This document shows, in pieces, positions 33,954 through 41,474 of a stretch of DNA of 64,000 bases. The position numbers were made by a program, and so were the translations under genes. How positions within the stretch are numbered: position 1 is the stretch's first letter; each line of letters begins with the position of its first letter. Origin of the DNA: Mesorhizobium sp. 131-2-1 (lineage in GTDB: Bacteria > Pseudomonadota > Alphaproteobacteria > Rhizobiales > Rhizobiaceae). The stretch is from assembly GCF_016756535.1 (NCBI RefSeq), contig NZ_AP023248.1:1-64000 (forward strand), given 5' to 3'. The notes beneath the pieces are model-generated. The model worked only from the letters and a program-made list of their open reading frames with translations, was not told the DNA's origin and ran no database searches.

Positions 33954-34972
33954 AGCCCGTAGATGCGGAAGGTCGGACGGCCGGATAGCTCACGGACGGC
34001 GCCGAGTTCGACCAGACGGTCGAACAGGCGGCGTAACCCACGGTCGCTCATACCCGCGATCTGTTCCGAAGCGACGATCGCGTCGTCGGACAGCAGCTTG
34101 CCGACGACGAGGTCCGCTGCCTTGGCCCTAAGTTTCGGCGCGACGCCAAGCAACCGGTCCGCGCGGCGCTCGAGCTCGGCGGAAAGATCAATGGCGCGCA
34201 ACGCGGCGCGCGCCTGCGCGGCAAGCAGATCTTTCCCACGCTCAGGATCTATCCCAATGCTTGTCGCCACGGAGCTGGCTGCCGATCGACGCGGGCGGAC
34301 GCTTGTCCCCAAGGCTACCTCGGCGCCCAGCAGAGGCACCGCGTGGGCCCAACCCAGCCGCTGCGCAAGCAGGGCGTCGGCGAGCCAACATCCGAAGGCT
34401 CGTGCGAAGCCATACCTTTCGGCGGCCGTGAACGCGTCGGTCAGCATGCCGACCATTCCGATGTTCGCGGAAAGCTGTCGAAGATCATCTGCCAGTTCGC
34501 CGACTGCGTCGTCGTCGCGGCGGAGACCGAGGTCATCCAGCACCGCGCCGATGCTCGCCTCCGTCAGCAGTTTCTCGGCAGGCGTGCCGACCAGCCGGCG
34601 CCAGGCAAGCAGCATCGATCCGGCGGGGCCGACGGACAAAAAATCGCCCGGGCGTGTGAGCAGCACGGCGTCGCGCAGCGCCCCTTCATCCTCGACGCGC
34701 CCTGCCTGCTTCGCCGTGACCGCAGCCGCCGAAAGCGCCAGGCGTCGCCGCCAGGCGCCGGCCCACCGCTCCTGCCGGCGGACCACCGCATCGAGCGCGC
34801 CGATGGCGGCGCCGGCAGTGAGCGCGACGTCTTCAACATCTTTGCCCGCAAGGCTTTGCGCATCCGGGATGGCCCGGCGCAGCCAGGCCGGCACCGTCGC
34901 CATCGGCGCGGTCGAAGGAGCACCGGCAAGCGAGGCGTGGTGGCGTCGAGAGGGCTTGGGACGCAGAATCAT
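33950..34972 (-). CDS. DUF1403 family protein
   Basis: 340 residues from ATG 34972; a GTG at 34981 is possible. The family signature includes VPAWLRRAIPDAQSLAGKDVEDVALTAGAAIGALDAVVRRQERWAGAWRRRLALSAAAV and GWAHAVPLLGAEVALG. The C-terminus (SDRGLRRLFDRLVELGAVRELSGRPTFRIYGL) looks like a winged helix. It is mostly helical and of unknown function, typically beside ScpB on plasmids. It is first of the two-gene minus-strand operon; the inverted repeat at 35050-35078 lies 78 bases upstream. Confidence 0.85.
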   Translation of the reverse strand: MILRPKPSRRHHASLAGAPSTAPMATVPAWLRRAIPDAQSLAGKDVEDVALTAGAAIGALDAVVRRQERWAGAWRRRLALSAAAVTAKQAGRVEDEGALRDAVLLTRPGDFLSVGPAGSMLLAWRRLVGTPAEKLLTEASIGAVLDDLGLRRDDDAVGELADDLRQLSANIGMVGMLTDAFTAAERYGFARAFGCWLADALLAQRLGWAHAVPLLGAEVALGTSVRPRRSAASSVATSIGIDPERGKDLLAAQARAALRAIDLSAELERRADRLLGVAPKLRAKAADLVVGKLLSDDAIVASEQIAGMSDRGLRRLFDRLVELGAVRELSGRPTFRIYGL

Positions 34973-35049
34973 CGAAAACACGATGATTCATGACGGCGCT
35001 TTTAGCAATGGGATTCGCACATAACCGCCGCACCTGTCGCCCGCAGAAT

Positions 35050-35078
35050 ACGAACGATAATGTTGCCTTATCGTTCGT
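35050..35078. repeat. Perfect 11-7-11 inverted repeat, Xer/dif-like recombination site candidate
   Basis: Arms ACGAACGATAA (35050-35060) and TTATCGTTCGT (35068-35078) are exact reverse complements around the 7-base TGTTGCC. The arm ends ..ATAA/TTAT.. facing the centre match the inner ends of Xer dif sites, and arm length equals the 11-bp XerC/XerD arms. A tyrosine recombinase gene lies 1 kb away. A palindromic operator for the downstream DUF1403-scpB operon is the alternative. Confidence 0.6.
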
Positions 35079-35216
35079 TTTGCTCTTATATGAGAAATGG
35101 CCGTTTTCAGCGATCAGAAGCCCAAAAATCACGCCGAGCGACCCTGCGGAGCGTGCCACAGCACGGGGCCGCAAGACGACGTTTCGATCGCCTGCGCGTC
35201 GGCCGACGGCGTACCC

Positions 35217-35744
35217 TCAGAGGTGCCCGCTGGCTTTCAAGGATTCGGCAAAAGTCTTGAGCGGAAGGACAAGCGTCATTGGACGATCGTTCAGCGGCTC
35301 GGCGCCGTAGCTCGCGTACCAGCTCGCGGCCCGACTACTTTTGGCGTCGATGATCATCAGCACACCGCCGACTTCCTCAGTAACGCGGATGCAGCGCAGC
35401 GCGGCTGCGAGCAGAAGCTGGCCACCAAGCCCCCTGCCCGCCACCGATTTGTCGACAGCAAGCCGCGCCAGCAGAAAGCCCGGCACATCGTGTCGCGCCA
35501 GACCCTTCGTCATCGTGGGAGGAACCGCGTGATGTTCGACCGAGGCCGGAGCCAGACTGTAGAAGCCAAGGATTTTTTCCGGTGCATCGTCGGGTACCGC
35601 ACAGAACGTCTTTACCGCGTTCTGCTCGTGCCCTTGCCGCGCGAAGCGCTGCAAGAAGGCATTCATCTCGACATCGCCACAGTCAAAGGCTTTCCGGTCG
35701 TGCGACCGGGCGATCGCCTGCTCATGCCAGGGCGGAAGGCTCAC
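35217..35744 (-). CDS. GNAT acetyltransferase toxin (TacT-like)
   Basis: 175 residues. FDCGDVEMNAFLQRFARQGHEQNAVKTFCAV at the N-terminus, GFYSLAPASVE, LLARLAVDKSVAGRGLGGQLLLAAALRC (acetyl-CoA loop R-G-x-G-G) and SWYASYGAEPL are those of type II GNAT toxins such as TacT and AtaT, which acetylate aminoacyl-tRNA. It overlaps the DUF1778 antitoxin gene by 4 bases on the same strand. The likely role is addiction and stability of the replicon. Confidence 0.9.
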   Translation of the reverse strand: MSLPPWHEQAIARSHDRKAFDCGDVEMNAFLQRFARQGHEQNAVKTFCAVPDDAPEKILGFYSLAPASVEHHAVPPTMTKGLARHDVPGFLLARLAVDKSVAGRGLGGQLLLAAALRCIRVTEEVGGVLMIIDAKSSRAASWYASYGAEPLNDRPMTLVLPLKTFAESLKASGHL

Positions 35745-36019
35745 CGGGTCTTCGGAAGCGCGGCCGCCGCCGCACGCAACTTGGCGTTCGGCTTCGGAGG
35801 ATTGTCCAGAAGCTCTAGGATGCGGCCAAAATCCCGCTCTGATACCTTTATGGTGTCAGCTTCGGCGATTACGGTTTCGGCTGCGCGCAGCGCGGACTGG
35901 GTGACGAAGCTGGTGAGATCGGTATGGCGAAGCGCTGCGGCGCGCAACAGGCGCGCCTTCACCTCCGGCTTCACCCGGATGTTCATCCGATCAGTATCAT
36001 CAAGGGCTGCCCGTGCCAT
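35741..36019 (-). CDS. DUF1778 antitoxin (TacA-like)
   Basis: 92 residues from ATG 36019. The ribbon-helix-helix N-terminus reads RMNIRVKPEVKARLLRAAALRHTDLTSFVTQSALRAAETVI. The C-terminal tail (VSERDFGRILELLDNPPKPNAKLRAA) is the toxin-wrapping region typical of DUF1778. It precedes and overlaps the GNAT toxin gene, and should repress the operon with the toxin as co-repressor. Confidence 0.9.
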   Translation of the reverse strand: MARAALDDTDRMNIRVKPEVKARLLRAAALRHTDLTSFVTQSALRAAETVIAEADTIKVSERDFGRILELLDNPPKPNAKLRAAAAALPKTR

Positions 36020-36118
36020 GGCTTCGATTCCCAGATTGCTTGGACAGCATAGATACATCTGCCGGATCGCGATTGCAATAACGTACGCATTGAATGCGCA
36101 CAGGCTTGAGACATTATC

Positions 36119-37228
36119 ATGAGTCCTGACGAGGGCGATCTTCCCGACATTGTCGATATGGTTATGGCGATGGGGCGTACGGAAGAGGAGCCAGCGGCAT
36201 CCCCTTCCCCTCCCCTTCCGGCGGCGGCTGCTCCTCGCCTGGCGGCGCATCTCGAGGCGCTTGCCGGCCGCGCTCGCGACTATGTCGAGGCGGCGAGCTC
36301 CGCCAACACGCGGCGCGCCTATGCCGCTGACTGGAAGCATTTCGCCAGCTGGTGCCGGCGCCAGGGCATCGAGATGTTTCCGCCCGATCCGCAGGTCGTC
36401 GGGCTCTACATCACCGCTTGCGCATCCGGCACGGCGACTGGCGATAAGACGACGAACTCCGTGTCGACGATCGAACGCCGGCTGTCCTCGCTGACGTGGA
36501 ACTACGCCCAGCGCGGTCAACCGCTGGACCGCAAGGATCGCCACATCGCCACGGTGATGGCCGGCATCCGCAACAAGCACGCCGCCCCGCCCCGGCAGAA
36601 AGAGGCGATCCTGCCAGAGGATCTGATCGCCATGCTGGAGACGCTCGACCGCGGAAGCTTACGCGGCCTGCGCGACCGCGCCATGCTGCTCCTCGGTTTT
36701 GCCGGCGGTCTGCGCCGCTCCGAGATCGTGGCTTTGGACATCGGCCGCGACCAGACCGAGGACGGCGGCGGCTGGATCGAGATCCTCGACAAGGGCATGC
36801 TCGTTTCCCTTCGCGGCAAGACCGGCTGGCGGGAGGTCGAAGTCGGGCGCGGCTCGTCCGATACCACCTGCCCGGTTGCCGCGGTGCAGATCTGGCTCAA
36901 GCTCGCGCGCATCGCACACGGACCGCTGTTCCGGCGCGTCACCGGCCAGGGCAAGGCGGTCGGCGCCGATCGGCTCAACGACCAGGAGGTCGCGCGCCTG
37001 GTCAAGCGCACTGCGCTGGCGGCAGGCGTACGCGGCGACCTGCCGGAAGGCGAACGCGAAAAGCTGTTTGCCGGCCATTCGTTGCGCGCGGGCCTCGCCT
37101 CCTCGGCCGAAGTCGACGAGCGCTATGTGCAGAAGCAACTTGGCCATACCAGCGCCGAGATGACCCGCAAGTACCAGCGCCGCCGCGACCGTTTCCGTGT
37201 CAACCTCACAAAAGCCTCCGGGCTTTAG
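36119..37228 (+). CDS. Tyrosine site-specific recombinase
   Basis: 369 residues. The N-terminal SAM-like DNA-binding domain (SSANTRRAYAADWKHFASWC...) is followed by the catalytic domain. Catalytic residues: Arg in LLLGFAGGLRRSEIVAL, Lys region in LRGKTGWREVEV, H-x-L-R in GHSLRAGLAS, His in LGHTS and Tyr in MTRKYQRRRDRF. All are present, so it should be active. Related enzymes on rhizobial plasmids resolve dimers or mediate replicon integration. The 11-7-11 palindrome at 35050 is a good candidate for its site. A TacAT pair lies divergently at its left. Confidence 0.92.
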   Translation: MSPDEGDLPDIVDMVMAMGRTEEEPAASPSPPLPAAAAPRLAAHLEALAGRARDYVEAASSANTRRAYAADWKHFASWCRRQGIEMFPPDPQVVGLYITACASGTATGDKTTNSVSTIERRLSSLTWNYAQRGQPLDRKDRHIATVMAGIRNKHAAPPRQKEAILPEDLIAMLETLDRGSLRGLRDRAMLLLGFAGGLRRSEIVALDIGRDQTEDGGGWIEILDKGMLVSLRGKTGWREVEVGRGSSDTTCPVAAVQIWLKLARIAHGPLFRRVTGQGKAVGADRLNDQEVARLVKRTALAAGVRGDLPEGEREKLFAGHSLRAGLASSAEVDERYVQKQLGHTSAEMTRKYQRRRDRFRVNLTKASGL

Positions 37229-37264
37229 GCGCTGGTAGAAGGCCCTCCCCTCCGCTGTGGCGGC

Positions 37265-37393
37265 TCACATGGTCGGCGCAATCAGTTTCAATGACGGAAA
37301 GTACGTCCGGTAGCGCCTTACATCGCGCGTCAAAAGCGGCAGCTGAGCTACAGCCGCATAGGCACCAATGAAGAAGTCGGGCAGCACACCGGT
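37265..37393 (-). pseudogene. VapC/PIN-domain C-terminal remnant
   Basis: The minus strand reads VLPDFFIGAYAAVAQLPLLTRD and then VRRYRTYFPSLKLIAPTM with a stop at 37265. It is the last 40 residues of PIN toxins, including two of the catalytic acidic residues (LPDFF and LTRD). The N-terminal half and any VapB antitoxin are missing, so this is a relic of an earlier toxin-antitoxin locus next to the replication region. Confidence 0.75.
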
Positions 37394-37602
37394 CCTCGAT
37401 CCACCGGCCCTCCCCTACCCCTCGCGAATCGTTGTTTTGGAAGTCCGTAGGCCCGCGTCAGTTTACGCCTTGTTAAGGTTAACGGTTGACATGGCTTCCA
37501 GAAAGTGTCCCGGGACCCTGCAGCTGGGCGGGAGCGGCGACTTGGAAGAACCGCCAAAGTGTGACATGACGTTGCGGCTGCGCAAACTGTAGTCGTTACG
37601 AA

Positions 37603-37618
37603 GTTGTCCACGTACAAC
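37603..37618. repeat. parS-like palindrome 1
   Basis: GTTGTCCACGTACAAC, with complementary A/T just outside. First of six similar 16-mers upstream of repA; likely RepB binding site. Confidence 0.7.
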
Positions 37619-37791
37619 TGTGCTGCCCTTGGGAGGTTCGCCCGAGACTTTTGCAGCGGCGACCCAGCGGAGATGCTCTGGAAGCCTGCCGCCTGCCCCG
37701 GTGTACGATTGGTAGATCACTGCCGATGGGCGTTGCCGGGCCGCTCGTCGCTGCATCGGCGCGAGAGACATCCAGCCAGCGCCGACAGGGA

Positions 37792-37807
37792 GTTGCGCAT
37801 GTACAAC
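37792..37807. repeat. parS-like palindrome 2
   Basis: GTTGCGCATGTACAAC with flanking A/T. It is 189 bases from copy 1. Same GTTG...ACAAC ends. Confidence 0.7.
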
Positions 37808-37879
37808 TGCGGCGAAGCCGCGGGCGCGGCTGGAGGACGGCCTGAGACAAAGTCCATTTCCCGAGGCGCGCTTGATGAA

Positions 37880-37895
37880 GTTGCACATAGACAAC
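37880..37895. repeat. parS-like palindrome 3
   Basis: GTTGCACATAGACAAC with flanking A/T. It is 88 bases from copy 2, the closest pair. Confidence 0.68.
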
Positions 37896-38222
37896 TGTTC
37901 AAGCGAGGCCGTGATGTCGACCCCCTGGTATACGCTGTCATCAGGACTGGTGCGCAATTGTCTCCAAGTGCTGCGACTTGGCAAAGCAGCTGCACGGGCC
38001 CAATCTTGCGCGGGATCCGCCGTCCGTACCGACCAAGGTGCCGAGCCGTTGGGCAAGTCGGCCGCGACATTGGCAGCGGTCTAAGCAGATGCCTTGCGGC
38101 ACTGCCGGCAATCGCCAAGAGCGATCGTGGCAAGGCCCACTGATCGGGACCCGGGCGGGAATTGCTGCAGGGCGACTTCGATGAGCAGCTCGCCGCGACT
38201 GGCCAACGAGTGCGCCTATTGA

Positions 38223-38238
38223 GTTGTACACGGACAAC
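38223..38238. repeat. parS-like palindrome 4
   Basis: GTTGTACACGGACAAC with flanking A/T. It is 343 bases from copy 3. Confidence 0.7.
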
Positions 38239-38439
38239 TGGAGTCAGTGGTCTAGCTGGCGTCGCATTGGGTCAACAACTACAGCGAGGTCGTATTCCAT
38301 TCTGCTCAATGGCCGTGCTGACCATTGCAGCTTTCCGCGGTTCACCCGCGCCGACAATGTCCCGCGCGGCTAAATCGGCGGGCGCAGTTGTCACGGGCCG
38401 CGCAAGTCGAGGTGGCTGGACTTGGCATCATCCAGATGA

Positions 38440-38455
38440 GTTGCACACGTACAAC
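38440..38455. repeat. parS-like palindrome 5
   Basis: GTTGCACACGTACAAC with flanking A/T. It is 217 bases from copy 4 and closest to the consensus. Confidence 0.72.
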
Positions 38456-38757
38456 TCAGGCTTTGACTTGAGCAGGGCCTCTCGCATGTCAGTCCCGCAG
38501 GTGTGATTGATCTATACGGCGGAATTCTCGATCGCCCCACAATCCGCGAACTCACATTGTGCGTTGGGTCAAGTCCACCAAACGCCATCGCGAAAACGGG
38601 GATCGTTCCGGCTCCAAGCCACCGATGCATTAGTGCCGCCCAGGCCATGGGCCGGCCCTGCCGTAGCGCGCGAATTGTCGGCAACCTACTTAACCCACGT
38701 CGTGAGCAGAGAACGTGTCGCTCACGCTAATGGCTCCAGCGTCGACCTTCAAACCAG

Positions 38758-38773
38758 GTTGCTCAGGTACAAC
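38758..38773. repeat. parS-like palindrome 6
   Basis: GTTGCTCAGGTACAAC; here the flanking pair is G/C instead of A/T, still complementary. It is 318 bases from copy 5 and 316 bases before the repA start. Confidence 0.68.
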
Positions 38774-39089
38774 CGATCGAGACGCACTGCACCCCAACTC
38801 TCACGGTGTCCGCGCCCGCTGTAGCGCGGCTATCCGCCAGCAAGAGCGTGCCTCGACTGATGCTGCGAAAAGCTATGTGTCTCGGTTCTACCGTGCAGTT
38901 GCCTTGCAGACATAGTAATGTCGGGCGTTGATTCTTTGGCCTTTCCAAGTCCCCGCAGACTCGTCCACCGATCAGCCGTGTTAACCTTCTGTTAACCAAA
39001 AAGCGTTTGTCGGCCGTCCAGAATCAGTTCATCTTGATCAGCGCATTTACGTTTCTCATTCGCTAAAATGCGCAGATCAGGAGAGAGTC

Positions 39090-40295
39090 GTGTTGGACAA
39101 GGTCAGCCACGGCAAGCCGGCGGGTGAAAGCCTTCGCGAACTCATCGCCGCGGACGCCACCGAACTATCGAGGCAGTTGCAGGCGCACCAGGCGAGGACC
39201 TTCCCACCGACCGCGCAGAAGGGCATTCGCTTGTTCACGCCTGGCGAGGCCGCCGATTTCATTGGCATTCATGAAGGCTACCTGCGCCAGATCGTCTCCG
39301 AAGGCCACGGGCCGCAGCCACAGGCGAACGGAAGGCGGATGTATTCCGTAGGGGACATCGACCGGCTCCGCCAAGTGCTCGACGAGGCAAACTCAAAGGC
39401 GCCGGGGAAATACATACGTCACCGAAGGGGAGAGGAGAAACTCCAGATTCTCTCGGTGATGAATTTCAAAGGAGGCAGCGCCAAGACCACCACCGCGGCT
39501 CACCTTGCCCAGTTCCTGTCCTTGCGCGGTTACCGGGTGCTTGCCATCGACCTTGATCCTCAGGCCAGCCTGTCAGCCATGTTCGGCCATCAGCCCGAAC
39601 TCGATGTCGGGCCCAACGAGACCATCTACGGCGCGATCCGCTACGATTCGGAATGCAGAAGCATCCTGGAAATCGTCCGCTCGACCTATACACCCAACCT
39701 GCATCTCGTCCCGGGCAACCTGGAGCTCATGGAATTTGAGCACGAGACGCCGAAGGTGCTGGCCAACCGCCAGCCGGGTACCATGTTCTTTGCCAGGCTC
39801 GGCGAATGTCTGGCCGAAATCGAGGCCGCATACGATGTCGTGGTCATTGATTGCCCGCCGCAACTGGGCTTCCTGACGCTGTCTGCCTTGTGCGCGGCCA
39901 CGGCCGTCATCATCACCGTGCATCCGCAAATGCTCGACGTGATGTCGATGTCCCAGTTTCTGCTGATGACCTCAGACCTGCTAACCGTCGTCGAGAACGC
40001 CGGCGGCAACACAGACTATGACTGGATGCGCTACCTGGTCACCCGGTTCGAGCCGAACGACGGCCCGCAAAGCCAGATGGCCGGGTTCATGCGCTCGATC
40101 TTCGGCAACCGGGTTCTCGAAAATTCAATGCTCAAGTCGACCGCGATCTCCGATGCGGGACTGACCAAGCAGACCCTTTATGAGGTTGAACGCGGACAAT
40201 TCACGCGCGGGACTTATGACCGGGCGCTTGAGAGCCTGACGCTTGTCAACGGCGAAATCGAGGAGCTGATCCGCAAAACCTGGGGGCGGAAATAA
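39090..40295 (+). CDS. repA: RepA, ParA-type partition ATPase of repABC
   Basis: 401 residues from a GTG (39090) with AGGAGAGAG upstream. The N-terminal helix-turn-helix (LFTPGEAADFIGIHEGYLRQIVSEG) binds the operator for autoregulation. Deviant Walker A MNFKGGSAKTTTAAHLAQFL at about residue 125, Walker A' LAIDLDPQASLSAMFG and Walker B VVVIDCPPQLG follow. Length is normal for RepA. It positions the plasmid with RepB and represses the operon. RepB starts 2 bases after its stop. Confidence 0.96.
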   Translation: MLDKVSHGKPAGESLRELIAADATELSRQLQAHQARTFPPTAQKGIRLFTPGEAADFIGIHEGYLRQIVSEGHGPQPQANGRRMYSVGDIDRLRQVLDEANSKAPGKYIRHRRGEEKLQILSVMNFKGGSAKTTTAAHLAQFLSLRGYRVLAIDLDPQASLSAMFGHQPELDVGPNETIYGAIRYDSECRSILEIVRSTYTPNLHLVPGNLELMEFEHETPKVLANRQPGTMFFARLGECLAEIEAAYDVVVIDCPPQLGFLTLSALCAATAVIITVHPQMLDVMSMSQFLLMTSDLLTVVENAGGNTDYDWMRYLVTRFEPNDGPQSQMAGFMRSIFGNRVLENSMLKSTAISDAGLTKQTLYEVERGQFTRGTYDRALESLTLVNGEIEELIRKTWGRK

Positions 40296-40297
40296 TC

Positions 40298-41308
40298 ATG
40301 GCCCGCAAGAACCTTTTAGAACTGTCCGAGGGTGCCGGCGAGCAGGCACCGCCTGACGCCACCAGGACCTCGCTCGTACGGCCCCTTATGGGCCTTGATC
40401 GACCATTGAAGCCGGGCAGGCCGGTGGGCGCCATCTCGCAATCGCTGGAGAACATAAACTCGCGGGCCCAGCGGGCAGAGGAAATCGAGCGCAAATTGTC
40501 GGAAGGGCAGGCGGTTGTTGAACTCGATCCAAGCCTTATCGATCAGTCTATCGTGGTCGATCGCCTGGGCGTCACCGACGAAAGACGAGCGGCCCTCGTC
40601 GATCAGATACGCGAGCACGGACAGCAGGTGCCCATCCTGGTGCGGCCGCATCCAGATGACAGCGCTCGCTACCAAGTCGCCTACGGACACCGCCGATTGG
40701 CTGCAGTCCGGCAACTCGGCCGGATGGTGCGCGCGGTCGTCAGGGAACTGACCGACGAGCAGCTCGTCGTCAGCCAAGGCCAGGAAAACAACAGTCGCAG
40801 CGACCTTTCCTACATCGAACGGTGCTATTTCGCAGCAAAGCTGGAAGCCAAGGGTTTCTCGCGCGACATCATCATGGCCTCGCTTGGGGTCGACAAGGCA
40901 GCGCTGTCAAAGATGATTGCGCTGGTCGCGCGCCTGCCGGCGGAGATCATCGAGGCCATCGGCACCGCTGAATCGTTCGGTCGCCAAAGATGGGCCGAGC
41001 TCGCCGATCTGCTCGAGGATGGGGCCAAGCGCGCCAGCGCAATGAAGGCAATTCAGGATCCCGAATTCGCGGCACTCTTCAGCGACGAGCGCTTCCAGTC
41101 AGTTTACGACATGGTCAAGATTCCGGCAAAAAAGCCCGACCGGACGCTATGGACAGCACCCAACGGTTCTCGCCTGGTCAGCATCAGCGACAGCGAATCC
41201 AAGACGACCTTCGCCTTCGATAATCGTATCGAACCGGAATTCGCCAACTTCGTTCGGGAGCGCTTGCAAGCGCTCTATGACGAGTTCCGTCAAAAGATAA
41301 CGGACTAA
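40298..41308 (+). CDS. repB: RepB, ParB-type centromere-binding protein of repABC
   Basis: 336 residues. The RepB N-terminus is followed by the ParB nuclease-like domain (IREHGQQVPILVRPHPDDSARYQVAYGHRRLAAVRQLG), box II SQGQENNSRSDLSYIERCYFAAKLEAKGFSRD and the helix-turn-helix IIMASLGVDKAALSKMIALVARLP. The C-terminus dimerises. It should bind the six palindromes at 37.6-38.8 kb. Only 2 bases separate it from repA, so they are co-translated. Confidence 0.95.
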   Translation: MARKNLLELSEGAGEQAPPDATRTSLVRPLMGLDRPLKPGRPVGAISQSLENINSRAQRAEEIERKLSEGQAVVELDPSLIDQSIVVDRLGVTDERRAALVDQIREHGQQVPILVRPHPDDSARYQVAYGHRRLAAVRQLGRMVRAVVRELTDEQLVVSQGQENNSRSDLSYIERCYFAAKLEAKGFSRDIIMASLGVDKAALSKMIALVARLPAEIIEAIGTAESFGRQRWAELADLLEDGAKRASAMKAIQDPEFAALFSDERFQSVYDMVKIPAKKPDRTLWTAPNGSRLVSISDSESKTTFAFDNRIEPEFANFVRERLQALYDEFRQKITD

Positions 41309-41327
41309 GGAGCACTCAACCCGCAAA

Positions 41328-41380
41328 AGAAAAAGGCCCCCAGACGTCGCCGTCGTGGAAGCCTCTCTCATGATCTAAGC
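41328..41380 (-). ncRNA. Counter-transcribed RNA (incompatibility RNA) of repABC
   Basis: In the repB-repC spacer the minus strand carries TTGACA (41410-41415), a 17-base spacer and GATTCT (41387-41392), a good sigma-70 promoter. About 50 bases downstream lies a hairpin with GGCTTCCA pairing to TGGGGGCC, followed by TTTTTC (41329-41334), an intrinsic terminator. Position, size and orientation match the ctRNA (incA/inc-alpha) that controls RepC translation in all repABC plasmids. Start and end are predicted to within a few bases. Confidence 0.85.
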
Positions 41381-41474
41381 AGTCTGAGAATCGCAAATCC
41401 ACGAATCACTGTCAAGAGTCCAGGCGCCGATTTGGCGAGCTGATTTCTTTTGCCTAGCAATAGGTGGAAGAGAA

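Larger units (their letters stand above)
37394..39089. other. Gene-free centromere-like region upstream of repA
   Basis: About 1.7 kb without a convincing gene: the longest frames have random-looking composition and no ribosome sites. It holds six 16-bp palindromes of the form GTTGYNCA..KACAAC (listed separately) over 1.17 kb. I interpret it as the parS region bound by RepB plus the repABC promoter near 38980-39080, where the sequence turns AT-rich (GTTAACCTTCTGTTAACC). Confidence 0.65.

Noticed and set aside
37463..38056. 197-codon minus-strand frame in the region upstream of repA
   Set aside because: Random-like composition, no ribosome site, and it runs across three of the parS-like palindromes.
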